Shown here: piece after piece, positions 15,122-23,391 of the stretch
Layout of the letters: each line of letters starts with the position of its first letter
Position numbering within the stretch: position 1 is the first letter of the stretch
Source of the DNA: SLQH01 sp964612995
Lineage (GTDB): Bacteria > Planctomycetota > UBA11346
Direction of reading: 5' to 3'
Length of the DNA stretch: 41,763 nt
NCBI GenBank assembly: GCA_964612995.1
Contig: CAZTGE010000020.1
Span: forward strand, 1-41,763
The notes under the pieces: model-generated
Database searches by the model: none
What the model was told of the DNA's origin: nothing
What the model saw: only the letters and a program-made list of their open reading frames with translations
Translations under genes and position numbers: made by a program

Positions 15122-15577
15122 ATGGCAACCCTCAACTTCGACGCCAACCAGGTCGACCCCGCGGCGGGTCGCGATCCCATCCCCGCCGGCAAGTATCTGG
15201 TGGCCATCACCAGCAGCGAAATGAAGCCGACGCGCAACGGCGCCGGCCAGTACCTGGAGTGCGAATACCAGGTGCTCGACGGCGAGCATAAGGGCCGGCG
15301 CGTCTGGTCCCGCCACACCCTGAACCACCCCAGCGAGCAGACCGTGCAGATTGCCCGCGGCGAGCTGTCGGCCATCTGCCGCGCTGTCGGCGTGATGACG
15401 CCGCGTGATTCGGCCGAGCTCCACAACCTGCCGCTGGTCATCACCGTTCGCGTGAAGAACCGCGAGGACAACGGCGAGCCGACCAACGAGGTCAGCGCTT
15501 GGGCCAAGAAGGACGGTCACGAGGGCAAGCCGGTGCAGGCCGCCGGCAACACCCCGCCGTGGGTGCGCCGCCAATGA
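15122..15577 (+). CDS. DUF669 single-strand DNA-binding protein
   Basis: 151 residues with the DUF669 opening (MATLNFDANQVDP, then IPAGKYLVAITSSEMKPTRNG) and the QYLECEYQVLDGEHKGRRVW segment that forms an OB-like barrel. The Trp/Pro-ending tail GNTPPWVRRQ resembles the acidic or aromatic tails through which SSBs contact partners. Phage DUF669 proteins act as SSBs and are encoded beside Sak4-type annealases, as here. The 21-nt gap after the ATPase holds AAGGAA as a Shine-Dalgarno. Confidence 0.85.
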   Translation: MATLNFDANQVDPAAGRDPIPAGKYLVAITSSEMKPTRNGAGQYLECEYQVLDGEHKGRRVWSRHTLNHPSEQTVQIARGELSAICRAVGVMTPRDSAELHNLPLVITVRVKNREDNGEPTNEVSAWAKKDGHEGKPVQAAGNTPPWVRRQ

Positions 15578-15822
15578 TAGGTGCGCCGCCAATGATCGCA
15601 CAGCAGGAGTACCAGCCCTTGGTGTTCACCACGGTCTACGCCAAGGGCCGCCCCACCGCCTATGAGAGTTTCCGCGTCAGCTTCGAACGCGGCGGTGTGA
15701 TCGAATGCGCCACTGAAGCGCAGATCCGCGCCGCCACCGAAGCCCATCTGGCGCGCGCTCGTAAGCATCGGGTTCACGACCATGTGGTCACTGCCGAGCG
15801 CATCGTGAGGCCGGCCCTGTGA
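15574..15822 (+). CDS. small phage protein of unknown function
   Basis: 82 residues, not recognised. It starts in an ATGA overlap with the SSB gene. The first residues MIGAPPMIAQQ come from an 18-bp tandem duplication (GGTGCGCCGCCAATGAT at 15562-15578 and again at 15580-15596) that also doubles the start codon, so translation could begin at 15574 or 15592. The body (PLVFTTVYAKGRPTAYESF, then an Ala/Arg-rich helix) is compact and soluble. It overlaps the RusA start by 4 nt, so it belongs to the replication operon. Confidence 0.65.
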   Translation: MIGAPPMIAQQEYQPLVFTTVYAKGRPTAYESFRVSFERGGVIECATEAQIRAATEAHLARARKHRVHDHVVTAERIVRPAL

Positions 15823-16175
15823 TCGAACTGCGTCTGCCCTGGCCACCGTCGGCCAACCATTACTACCGACGGGTCGGCAATCGCACGCTGATCAGCAAAC
15901 CAGGGCGGCTCTACCGCCGGACCGTGGTCGCCATGTTGCGGCCACGGTTTCCGGTGGCGATGACCGGGCGTTTGACCGTAACCATCTACGCCCATCCGCC
16001 CGACCGCCGCCGTCGCGATCTCGACAACATCCAGAAATGCTTGCTCGATTCTCTCCAGCACGCCGGCGTCTACGGCGACGACAGCCAGATCGATTCGCTC
16101 TCCATCCACCGCTGCAACCCGGTGCCCGACGGCTCCGTGCGGCTATCCATCATCGAAAGTGCGCTATGCAGCTGA
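15819..16175 (+). CDS. rusA: RusA-family Holliday junction resolvase
   Basis: 118 residues. The signature lies at residues 60-92: PPDRRRRDLDNIQKCLLDSL then GVYGDDSQID, giving the acidic cluster Asp67, Asp69, Asp87/Asp88, Asp92 and Lys73, matching the metal-binding residues and catalytic lysine of RusA. The opening LRLPWPPSANHYYRR is also typical. The enzyme resolves four-way junctions during phage recombination, replication and packaging. It starts in an overlap with the small protein and itself overlaps the helicase by 10 nt. Confidence 0.92.
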   Translation: MIELRLPWPPSANHYYRRVGNRTLISKPGRLYRRTVVAMLRPRFPVAMTGRLTVTIYAHPPDRRRRDLDNIQKCLLDSLQHAGVYGDDSQIDSLSIHRCNPVPDGSVRLSIIESALCS

Positions 16176-17854
16176 GGCCCTACCAGCAAGCCGCCATCGA
16201 TGCGGTCTACCGGCATCTTGCCGAGCGTGATGACAACCCCTGCGTGGTCATTCCCACCGGCGGGGGCAAGGGCGTGCTGGTCGGCCGGATTTGCGCCGAT
16301 GTCGTGGAACGCTGGAACGGCCGCATCCTGGTCCTGACCCATGTGAAAGAGCTGGTCGATCAGAACGCGACCCAAGCCGGACGCTTCCTCAACCCGCTCC
16401 TGGTCGGCGTCAATTCCGCAGGGCTCAAGCGCCGCGACCTCGACCACCCGGTGATCGTCGCCGGCATCCAATCGGTCTATCAGAAGGCTGCCGACCTCGG
16501 CGCCTTCGATGTCGTCCTCATCGACGAATGCCACCTGATCCCCGCCGATGGCGAGGGCATGTACCAGACCTTCCTCACCGAAGCGCAGCAGGTGAACCCG
16601 CAGCTGCGCGTGGTCGGTCTGACCGCGACGCCATTCCGGCTCAAGGACGGATCTATTTGCGCGCCGGAAAACATCCTCAATCACGTCTGCTTCGAAGTCG
16701 GCGTGAAGGAATTGATCCACGACGGCTTTCTCTCGCGGCTCATCAGCAAGGCAGGCAAGGCCAAGGCCGACACCTCGGCGCTGCATGTGCGCGCCGGCGA
16801 GTTCGTGGCCGAGGAAGTCGAACGGCTCTGCGATACCGACGACCTCGTCCGCGGCGCCTGTCTGGAAATCGCCGAGCATACCCGCGACCGTGTCGCCTGC
16901 CTGGTGTTCGCCGCCGGCGTCCAGCATGCCGAGCATGTGGCCGATGCCTTGGAAGAGACAACAGGCGAGGAAGTCGCCTGCATCTTCGGCCACACGCCGA
17001 ATGCCCAACGCGATGCCATCATCGCCCGCTTCAAATCCGGCGCGCTGAAATATCTGGTGAACGTCGGCGTGCTCACCACCGGCTTCGATGCGCCCCAGGT
17101 CGACTGCGTGGCATTGCTGCGGCCGACACTGTCGCCAGGGCTCTATTACCAGATGGTCGGCCGCGGCTTCCGGCTGGCCGAGGGCAAAACCGATTGCCTC
17201 GTCCTCGACTTCGGCGGCAACGTGGTGCGCCACGGACCCGTCGATGCCCTGACCATCAAAGAGCCCGGCAAGGGCGACGGCGAAGCGCCGGCCAAGGAAT
17301 GCCCGCAGTGCCTGGCGATCATCGCCGCCGGCTTCGCGACCTGCCCGGAATGCGGCCATGAGTTCCCGCCGCCAGACCGCGAGAAACACGAGGCCCAGGC
17401 CGGAACCGCCGGCGTGCTCTCGGGGCAAATCACCGACACCGAGTATGCCGTGCGTTCGGTCTTCTACGCCGTCCACACCAAGCGCGGCGCCGATGAATCA
17501 ACGCCCAAAACCCTGCGGGTCGAGTACGAGATTGGCTGGAACCAGTGGCAGAAGGAATGGATCTGCGTCGAACACGTCGGCTACGCTCGCACCAAGGCCG
17601 AGGCCTGGTGGCGGCTACGTTCCAGTGAGCCCTGCCCGACCAGCGCCGCCGAAGCGGTGGCCATGGCCGAGGCCGGCTGCTTGGCTGAGCCCGTGCAGAT
17701 CACCGTCCGCCAGACCGCCGGCGAGGAGTTCGACCGGATCGTCGACTACCGTCTCGGCGACAAACCCGAGCCGCGTGAGCCGGGCATGGACAAGAACGAG
17801 CCGGTGTCCGTTCACGCGTGGGCCGACGAGGAGGACTGGGATGTCCCGTTTTGA
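16166..17854 (+). CDS. superfamily 2 DEAD/DEAH-type DNA helicase
   Basis: 562 residues from ATG 16166 within the RusA 3' end. SF2 motifs: PTGGGKG (30-36), LVLTHVKELVDQ, DECH (120-123), GLTATPFRLKDG, then LTTGFDAPQVD and the motif VI-like QMVGRGFR. After the helicase core comes a zinc ribbon (CPQC, then CPEC about 15 residues later) and a C-terminal region without clear assignment. Family members such as phage RapA/SSL2-like helicases unwind or translocate on duplex DNA. The Walker A ends in Gly instead of the usual Ser/Thr (GKG), which may alter nucleotide binding, but all other motifs are intact. It probably works in replication initiation or fork remodelling. Confidence 0.9.
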   Translation: MQLRPYQQAAIDAVYRHLAERDDNPCVVIPTGGGKGVLVGRICADVVERWNGRILVLTHVKELVDQNATQAGRFLNPLLVGVNSAGLKRRDLDHPVIVAGIQSVYQKAADLGAFDVVLIDECHLIPADGEGMYQTFLTEAQQVNPQLRVVGLTATPFRLKDGSICAPENILNHVCFEVGVKELIHDGFLSRLISKAGKAKADTSALHVRAGEFVAEEVERLCDTDDLVRGACLEIAEHTRDRVACLVFAAGVQHAEHVADALEETTGEEVACIFGHTPNAQRDAIIARFKSGALKYLVNVGVLTTGFDAPQVDCVALLRPTLSPGLYYQMVGRGFRLAEGKTDCLVLDFGGNVVRHGPVDALTIKEPGKGDGEAPAKECPQCLAIIAAGFATCPECGHEFPPPDREKHEAQAGTAGVLSGQITDTEYAVRSVFYAVHTKRGADESTPKTLRVEYEIGWNQWQKEWICVEHVGYARTKAEAWWRLRSSEPCPTSAAEAVAMAEAGCLAEPVQITVRQTAGEEFDRIVDYRLGDKPEPREPGMDKNEPVSVHAWADEEDWDVPF

Positions 17855-17863
17855 GGAGCAACC

Positions 17864-18076
17864 ATGCAAGCGACCCTGACCTTTGAATTGCCAGACGAGC
17901 GAACCGAGCACCAATGCGCGGTGCATGCCCTGGCGCTCTACGCCACGCTGACCGAGATCGACCAACGCCTTCGCTCGCTCCTCAAACATGGCGGCATCGA
18001 ACAGGTCACCGCCGATGCCCTGGCCGAAGAACTCCGCGCCACCCTGGCCGACGCTCTGTATCGGGTCGAGGAGTAG
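17864..18076 (+). CDS. small helical phage protein
   Basis: 70 residues, not recognised. GAGGAG lies 5 nt before the ATG. The sequence is Ala/Leu/Glu-rich and predicted almost wholly helical (CAVHALALYATLTEIDQRL and a second helix to the end), as expected for a small dimeric accessory protein. It lies between helicase and primase-helicase in one operon, so a replication accessory role is possible but unproven. Confidence 0.65.
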   Translation: MQATLTFELPDERTEHQCAVHALALYATLTEIDQRLRSLLKHGGIEQVTADALAEELRATLADALYRVEE

Positions 18077-18077
18077 T

Positions 18078-20342
18078 GTGGACGATGAACGTTCGGGCCG
18101 CATCGCTGATGCCGCCTCCGCCTACCATGGAAACGGCCTCGCCGTCCTTCCCGCCAAGCTGCCGGACAAACGTCCGGCCATCGGCGCGTGGAAGAACTAC
18201 CAGTCCCGCCTGCCCACCGCGGTCGAGATCCAGGCCTGGTTTGCCAACAGCCATGACGGCTGCTGCCTGATCTGCGGCGCGGTCTCGGGAAATCTGGAGC
18301 TGATCGACTTCGACTGCGCTGGCGAGGCCTTCGCCGCGTGGTCGGAGTTGGTCACCGCGGAAGCCCCGGGCCTGCTCGACCGCCTGACCGTGGAGACCAG
18401 CCCATCAGGCGGATGGCACGTCGTCTATCGCTCCGAGGAACCGATCGCCGGCAACCTCAAGCTGGCCCAGCGGCGTGAAGATGTCTATGGCCCGCTCGAG
18501 GTCGAGCGCTTCGGCAAGAAGCTGAAGCCCCGCAAGGACAAGCAGGGCCGCTGGCACATCATCCTGACGATGATCGAAACCCGTGGCGAAGGCGGGCTGT
18601 TCCTCTGCGCACCGACACCCGGTTACGAATTGGTGCAGGGCGGCTTCGCCGATCTGCCGGTCCTGACCGCTGATGAGCGTGATGTGCTGCTGCGTTGCGC
18701 CCGGGCCCTGCATGAAGTGCTGCCGGAACCGGTGGCCGGGCAACCTGTAAGCGATCCTTACAAGTTGGACCGGCAACTATCCGGAAATCCCGGAGCGTTG
18801 CGCCCCGGCGATCTCTTCGCCCAGCAAGGAGACCTGCCGGCGCTGTTGGAATGCCATGGCTGGTCGCTGGTCCGCGATGGCGAGAACCAGCATTGGTGTC
18901 GACCGGGCAAGACCGGCTCAACCTCGGCCACGCTGCGCGACGGCGTTTTCTACGTCTTCTCGTCGAACGCCACACCCTTCGAGTCGGAGCAGGCCTACAG
19001 TCCCTTCGCCGTCTACGCCCAGCTTGAACACGGCGGCGATTTTCAGGCCGCGGCGACGGAGCTACGGCGGCTGGGGTTTGGCGAGGAGCGGCCGTCAATC
19101 GGTGACGATGTGGATCTGTCGGGGCTGCTCGGACAGTCCGAGGAGCGTCGTTGGCTCTTCGACCATGAAGAGTTTGAAGACATGCCTGACGAGGACATCG
19201 ACTGGCTGTGGCCGGGGGTCATGCCGCGTGGCATGCTCAGCCTGATCGGCGGCAAGCAGGGCCTGGGCAAGTCGTTCCTGATCTGCGATCTGGCGGCGCG
19301 TATCTCGGCCGGTCTGCCGCTGCCCGATGGCACCCGGCGCGAACCTGGGCGCGTGTTGCTGCTGGCCCGTGAGGACCACCCACGTTGCGTGCTCAAGCCC
19401 CGGCTCAAGGCTGCGGGGGCAAACCTGGGTCGCATCACCTTCTCGCTCTTCGCCAATGCCGTCACCTTTTCGTCCATGGATCTGGCCAGCCAGATCGAGG
19501 GGCTGATCGACTTCATCCAGCACCGCGGCTACGATCTGGTGGTCATCGACACCTTCGCCGCCTTCGCTTCAGCAGGCACCGACGCCAACGCCGCCCAGGA
19601 TGTGCGCCTGTTGCTCGACAGCCTGACGCGGGTGGCGCGCGAGACGAACGCCGCTGTCGTGGTCGTCGCGCACCTGCGCAAGACCGGCCAGGGCGACGGC
19701 GACCCGATGGATGCCATCGCCGGCTCGGCGCAGATGACCGCCGGCGTGCGAGTCGCGTCCATGCTCGACAAGGGCATCGGTGACGGCGAGCGCTGGTTTC
19801 GGGTCGTGAAGTCGAACCTCGGTCAGATCAACGAAGAGGGCTGGACCTGGCGCTTCGCCTGGCCCGACCCCTTCACCGAAGGCGCCAGCGACATGCCGCA
19901 CATCGTGTGGTCGGGGGCTGGGCAGGAGTACCAGGCCAAGGCGCGAGGTCAGGCCGAGCCGACCATCGATGCCGCCCTCGTCCGCGAGCACCTCCATGAG
20001 GTCCTGGCCCAAGGCCCACGCTCCCAGCGGTCGGCCTGCGACCTCATCGTGAAAGCCCTACGCAAGGCCCGCAACCCGGCCCGCAAGATCGACATCGAGA
20101 TCGCCTTCGAGGACATCATCGATGCCGAGGACGGCAGCCTGGAGACCTGGGACGGACCGCGGAATGCGAAGATGGTCGGGTTGTCGGGGAGCCGGCCATC
20201 CGATGACCAATCACCCCAGGAGAAGGCTCTCAAGGCCGCCCTGGAGAACCCCGAGCAGACCGTTCGTGCCCTGCGCGAGCAGGTCGGATGCCGTCGCGAA
20301 ATCGCCCAGGAAGCCCTCCGGATCGCCCGCGGTCAGGCCTGA
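18078..20342 (+). CDS. primase-polymerase / RepA-like helicase
   Basis: 754 residues from GTG 18078, which follows GAGGAG closely. The N-terminal prim-pol (AEP) domain has the metal motif DFD (77-79) and the SPSGGWH motif (108-114); a helical linker and a second domain (~260-345) follow; then a RecA-fold helicase domain with Walker A GGKQGLGKS (391-399), Walker B DLVVIDTF and a Gly/Ala-rich loop. Last, a ~150-residue C-terminus ends in a helix typical of winged-HTH binding. The fusion of primase and replicative helicase is known from phages and plasmids and would start and extend replication with host polymerase. The downstream GGTGGGGAAC array is a candidate binding region. Confidence 0.9.
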   Translation: MDDERSGRIADAASAYHGNGLAVLPAKLPDKRPAIGAWKNYQSRLPTAVEIQAWFANSHDGCCLICGAVSGNLELIDFDCAGEAFAAWSELVTAEAPGLLDRLTVETSPSGGWHVVYRSEEPIAGNLKLAQRREDVYGPLEVERFGKKLKPRKDKQGRWHIILTMIETRGEGGLFLCAPTPGYELVQGGFADLPVLTADERDVLLRCARALHEVLPEPVAGQPVSDPYKLDRQLSGNPGALRPGDLFAQQGDLPALLECHGWSLVRDGENQHWCRPGKTGSTSATLRDGVFYVFSSNATPFESEQAYSPFAVYAQLEHGGDFQAAATELRRLGFGEERPSIGDDVDLSGLLGQSEERRWLFDHEEFEDMPDEDIDWLWPGVMPRGMLSLIGGKQGLGKSFLICDLAARISAGLPLPDGTRREPGRVLLLAREDHPRCVLKPRLKAAGANLGRITFSLFANAVTFSSMDLASQIEGLIDFIQHRGYDLVVIDTFAAFASAGTDANAAQDVRLLLDSLTRVARETNAAVVVVAHLRKTGQGDGDPMDAIAGSAQMTAGVRVASMLDKGIGDGERWFRVVKSNLGQINEEGWTWRFAWPDPFTEGASDMPHIVWSGAGQEYQAKARGQAEPTIDAALVREHLHEVLAQGPRSQRSACDLIVKALRKARNPARKIDIEIAFEDIIDAEDGSLETWDGPRNAKMVGLSGSRPSDDQSPQEKALKAALENPEQTVRALREQVGCRREIAQEALRIARGQA

Positions 20343-20371
20343 ATGAAGCATTGGAGAGAACGCATGATCTT

Positions 20372-20550
20372 GTTCCCCACCCTGTTGTTCCCCGTTCCCC
20401 ACCCTGCCAGACAGGTGGGGAACAAGCGTACCCTGTTCCCTGTTCCCCACCCTCCTGCGCGCCCTTTAGGGCGCAGAGGTGGGGAACGGGGAACGCCGGA
20501 ATCCTGTACCCGACCCTCTCGGGAACACGGTGGGGAACAGGGTGGGGAAC
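20372..20550. repeat. GGTGGGGAAC array, possible origin or operator
   Basis: The 304-bp gap between the primase-helicase and packaging genes has seven full 10-mers: GTTCCCCACC at 20372, 20394 and 20442, and GGTGGGGAAC at 20414, 20478, 20529 and 20541. Partial GTTCCC/GGGAAC units lie at 20387, 20435, 20488 and 20521. The sites at 20394/20414 and 20442/20478 form inverted pairs, the latter around a GCGCCCTTTAGGGCGC hairpin. This is the layout of iterons or of a clustered operator, next to the replication initiator gene. Transcribed, it would also make strong hairpins. Confidence 0.65.
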
Positions 20551-20646
20551 GCGGCGCGGTTCCTTCCCGGGGTTATGAGCGATCAGACGCCAGCGGGAAC
20601 AGCCGCCAAGGTGATCTCACTTTGCACCACCTGACCGAGGCGGCGC

Positions 20647-20865
20647 ATGGGAACTGAGAGCGCCGCCCCCAACCTGACGGCCCTGCCCGTGGACCAGGTC
20701 GCCAGGCTGCTGCGTCATGCCGGCAGCGAGCACGTGAACGAGGACGCCATCCGGGCCGACATCGCCGCCGGTGCCCCGACCAATCCGGACGGCACGATCA
20801 ACCTGGTGGTCTACGGCGCCTGGTTGGTCCGGGAGCTGGCCCGGCGAGGTGCCGCCCGTGACTGA
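20647..20865 (+). CDS. small phage protein before the terminase
   Basis: 72 residues, not recognised by name. GAGG lies 6 nt upstream of the ATG. The protein has a helix-turn-helix-like character (LPVDQVARLLRHAGSEHVNEDAIRADIAAGAP) and ends in an Arg/Ala-rich helix. It overlaps the terminase gene by 8 nt. Position and size suggest a DNA-recognition partner for packaging (a small terminase-like role), but no direct evidence shows this. Confidence 0.7.
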   Translation: MGTESAAPNLTALPVDQVARLLRHAGSEHVNEDAIRADIAAGAPTNPDGTINLVVYGAWLVRELARRGAARD

Positions 20866-23116
20866 CCTACGCCATTTGCGACCGATCGAACTCTGCCGGC
20901 TGCTCAACAGCGGACCGCTGGGCGAGGTCGTGAGTGACCGGCAACTGCGCCGGCATCGCACCCGCGCTGGCCTGCGCCTGGGCAGCGGTCAGAGCGTGGA
21001 CCTGTTCCGCTACCTCGCCTGGATCGCCGACGAGGTTCACAAGCCACGGGAAGCGACCGGCAAAGACTACCTCCAGCGCAAGGCCGACATCGCCAACCGG
21101 GCCCGGATGCTCTCCGAAGCCGGCCGCGACATCGGCGATCTGCCGCCCGTGGCCGATGCGCCGCGCAAGGCTGCGGCCGAGCGGAGCTTCCGCGCTTTCT
21201 GCGAATCCTACTTCGACACGGTCTTCAATCTCGGCTGGTCCGACGACCACCTACGTGTCATGGGCAAGATCGAACAAGCCGTGCTCGAGGGCGGCCTCTT
21301 TGCCCTCGCCATGCCCCGCGGCAGCGGCAAGACCAGCCTCGCCGAATGCGCCTGTCTGTGGGCGATCCTCTACGGCCACCGCGACTTTGTCTGCCTGATC
21401 GGCTCCGACGAGGCCCATGCCGCCGACATGCTCGACTCGCTCAAGACGGAGTTGGAGACCAACGACCGGCTGCTCGAAGATTTCCCCGAAGCCGTCTTCC
21501 CCATCCAGGCCCTTGACGGCATCCCGCACCGCGCCGGCGGCCAGCTCTACCACGGCGAGCGCACCCACATCGGTTGGACCGCCAAAGAGATCGTCATGCC
21601 GACGATCCCCGACTCGCCCGCCTCCGGTGCGATCATCAAGGTGGCCGGCATCACCGGCCGGATTCGCGGCATGAAGTTCAAGCGGCCCGACGGTCAGGCG
21701 GTGCGGCCCAGCCTGGTGGTGCTCGATGACCCGCAGACCGACGAGAGCGCGCGGTCGGTCAGCCAATGCCAGCACCGGGAGGCAACGCTTGCCGGCGCGG
21801 TCCTCGGCCTGGCCGGGCCCGGTCGCAAGATCGCCGGCGTCATGCCCTGCACCGTGATTCGCCCGGGCGATATGGCCGATCGGATTCTGGACCGCGAACT
21901 GCACCCCGAATGGAACGGCGAGCGGACCAAGATGCTCTACGCCTCCCCCAAGGCGACCCGGCTGTGGGAGCGCTATGCCGAGCTACGGGCCGAAAGCCTG
22001 CGCGCCGGACGTGGCCTGGAGCTGGCCACCCAATTCTACCGTGACCACCGGGCCGACATGGATGCCGGCGCGCGCATCGCCTGGCCTGATCGTCACAACC
22101 CCGACGAACTCTCGGCCATCCAGCACGCCATGAATCTCCAGCTCCAGGACGAGCGTGCCTTCTGGGCCGAATACCAGAACGAGCCTCTACCGGACGCCCT
22201 GGCCGAAACCGATGATCTCAATGTCGACGTCCTTCTCGGCCGTCTCAACGGTTACGAACGGCGGCAGATCCCCACGGCAGCCGAGCACCTCACCGCCTTC
22301 GTCGACGTACAGCAGAAGGCCCTGTTCTATGTGGTCTGCGCCTGGGCCGCCGACTTCAGCGGCTGGATCATTGATTACGGCACCTGGCCCGATCAGAAGC
22401 GGGATTACTTCACGCTTCGCGACCTGCGCAGCACCCTGGCCATGGTAGCCAAGGGCGCCGGCCTCGAGGGCTCGATCTACCACGGGCTCGAAAAGCTATC
22501 GGCCGATCTCATGGACCGCCGTTGGCGCCGCGACGATGGGGCCGAGCTCTCCATCGACCGCCTGCTCATCGACGCCAACTGGGGGCAGTCGACCGATGTG
22601 GTCTACCAGTTCTGCCGGGCCTCAAACTACCGCGCAAACCTGCTGCCGAGTCATGGTCGCTACGTCGGTGCCTCATCGCTGCCGATGTCGGAGCAACGCC
22701 GCAAGCGCGGTGACCGCGTCGGCCTGAACTGGCGCCTGCCCGGGCTCACCGGCAGGCGAGCGATTCGCCACGTCGTGTTCGACGCCAACTACTGGAAGAG
22801 CTTCATCCACGCCCGCCTCTGCGTGGCCATGGGTGATCCCGGCGGCCTGTCCTTGTGGGGCCGTGCCGGGGAACGTCACCGACGCTTCGCCGAACACTGC
22901 TGCGCCGAGTACCGCGTCCGCACCGCCGGCCGCGGGCGTGAGGTCGATGAATGGAAGCTGCGCCCCGAGGGCGACGACAACCACTGGTTCGATGGCGTGG
23001 TCGGCTGCGCCGTTGCCGCCTCGATCCTCGGCGCCGCAATCCCCGAAGTCGATGGAAATGGCCCGGCCAAAGACCGTAAGCGCATCCGGCTCTCGTCCTA
23101 TAAATCCAGTCGGTGA
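20858..23116 (+). CDS. phage terminase large subunit
   Basis: 752 residues from GTG 20858 with GAGG 8 nt upstream. Residues 1-60 are an extra HTH-like domain (LRPIELCRLLNSGPLGEVVSDRQL). The ATPase has Walker A MPRGSGKTS (152-160) and Walker B VVLDDPQTDE (~287-296), and the C-terminal nuclease domain shows RNase H-fold acidic positions (FVDVQ, LIDANWG, DNHWFDG). The enzyme cuts concatemers and pumps DNA into proheads through the portal. The extra N-terminal domain may provide the DNA recognition otherwise supplied by a separate small subunit. It leads the morphogenesis genes. Confidence 0.9.
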   Translation: MTDLRHLRPIELCRLLNSGPLGEVVSDRQLRRHRTRAGLRLGSGQSVDLFRYLAWIADEVHKPREATGKDYLQRKADIANRARMLSEAGRDIGDLPPVADAPRKAAAERSFRAFCESYFDTVFNLGWSDDHLRVMGKIEQAVLEGGLFALAMPRGSGKTSLAECACLWAILYGHRDFVCLIGSDEAHAADMLDSLKTELETNDRLLEDFPEAVFPIQALDGIPHRAGGQLYHGERTHIGWTAKEIVMPTIPDSPASGAIIKVAGITGRIRGMKFKRPDGQAVRPSLVVLDDPQTDESARSVSQCQHREATLAGAVLGLAGPGRKIAGVMPCTVIRPGDMADRILDRELHPEWNGERTKMLYASPKATRLWERYAELRAESLRAGRGLELATQFYRDHRADMDAGARIAWPDRHNPDELSAIQHAMNLQLQDERAFWAEYQNEPLPDALAETDDLNVDVLLGRLNGYERRQIPTAAEHLTAFVDVQQKALFYVVCAWAADFSGWIIDYGTWPDQKRDYFTLRDLRSTLAMVAKGAGLEGSIYHGLEKLSADLMDRRWRRDDGAELSIDRLLIDANWGQSTDVVYQFCRASNYRANLLPSHGRYVGASSLPMSEQRRKRGDRVGLNWRLPGLTGRRAIRHVVFDANYWKSFIHARLCVAMGDPGGLSLWGRAGERHRRFAEHCCAEYRVRTAGRGREVDEWKLRPEGDDNHWFDGVVGCAVAASILGAAIPEVDGNGPAKDRKRIRLSSYKSSR

Positions 23117-23133
23117 AAGGATTACAAAACTCA

Positions 23134-23168
23134 TGGGGAGAGCAAAGGGGTCGAGCGGGGATTTACAC
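23134..23168 (+). promoter_or_regulatory. shared upstream element, copy 3
   Basis: GGGGAGAGCAAAGGGG followed by CGAGCGGGGATTTACACT matches the core of the two 40-nt elements (GGAGAGC, AGGGG, CGAGCGGGGATT, CACT) but lacks the AATTGACC start. It lies between the terminase stop and the gpW-like gene, 17 nt ahead of the latter, and would mark the start of the capsid operon. Confidence 0.55.
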
Positions 23169-23184
23169 TGTGAAGGAGGACTTC

Positions 23185-23391
23185 ATGTCCGACCCCGCCA
23201 CCGATCTGAGCGATGCCATCGCCGAGAACGCCGCCGGCCCCAAGCGGGCCAAGGGTGACCAGGGCGAGATGGAGCAGCACTCGCTGAAGGATCAGGTCGA
23301 AGCGGACCGCTACCTGCGCAACCGGGAGGCTGCCAAGGCTGGCCCCCGCGCTCTGCGCTTTTCTCGCATCGTGCCGCCGGGGAGCGCCTGA
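23185..23391 (+). CDS. gpW-like head-tail connector
   Basis: 68 residues, the same length as lambda gpW. AAGGAGG lies 5 nt upstream of the ATG. A helical segment (EMEQHSLKDQVEADRYLRNREAAKAG) precedes the ending RALRFSRIVPPGSA, which is common in small proteins placed just before lambda-type portals. gpW stabilises packaged DNA and joins the tail. The stop overlaps the first base of the portal ATG. Assignment rests on size, position and the ending; no long motif is available. Confidence 0.65.
   Translation: MSDPATDLSDAIAENAAGPKRAKGDQGEMEQHSLKDQVEADRYLRNREAAKAGPRALRFSRIVPPGSA

Noticed and set aside
20343..20657. Reading frame of 104 codons after the primase-helicase
   Set aside because: Its sequence is dictated by the GGTGGGGAAC repeats (Pro/Gly/Arg runs), it has no domain character, and it overlaps the start of the next gene.
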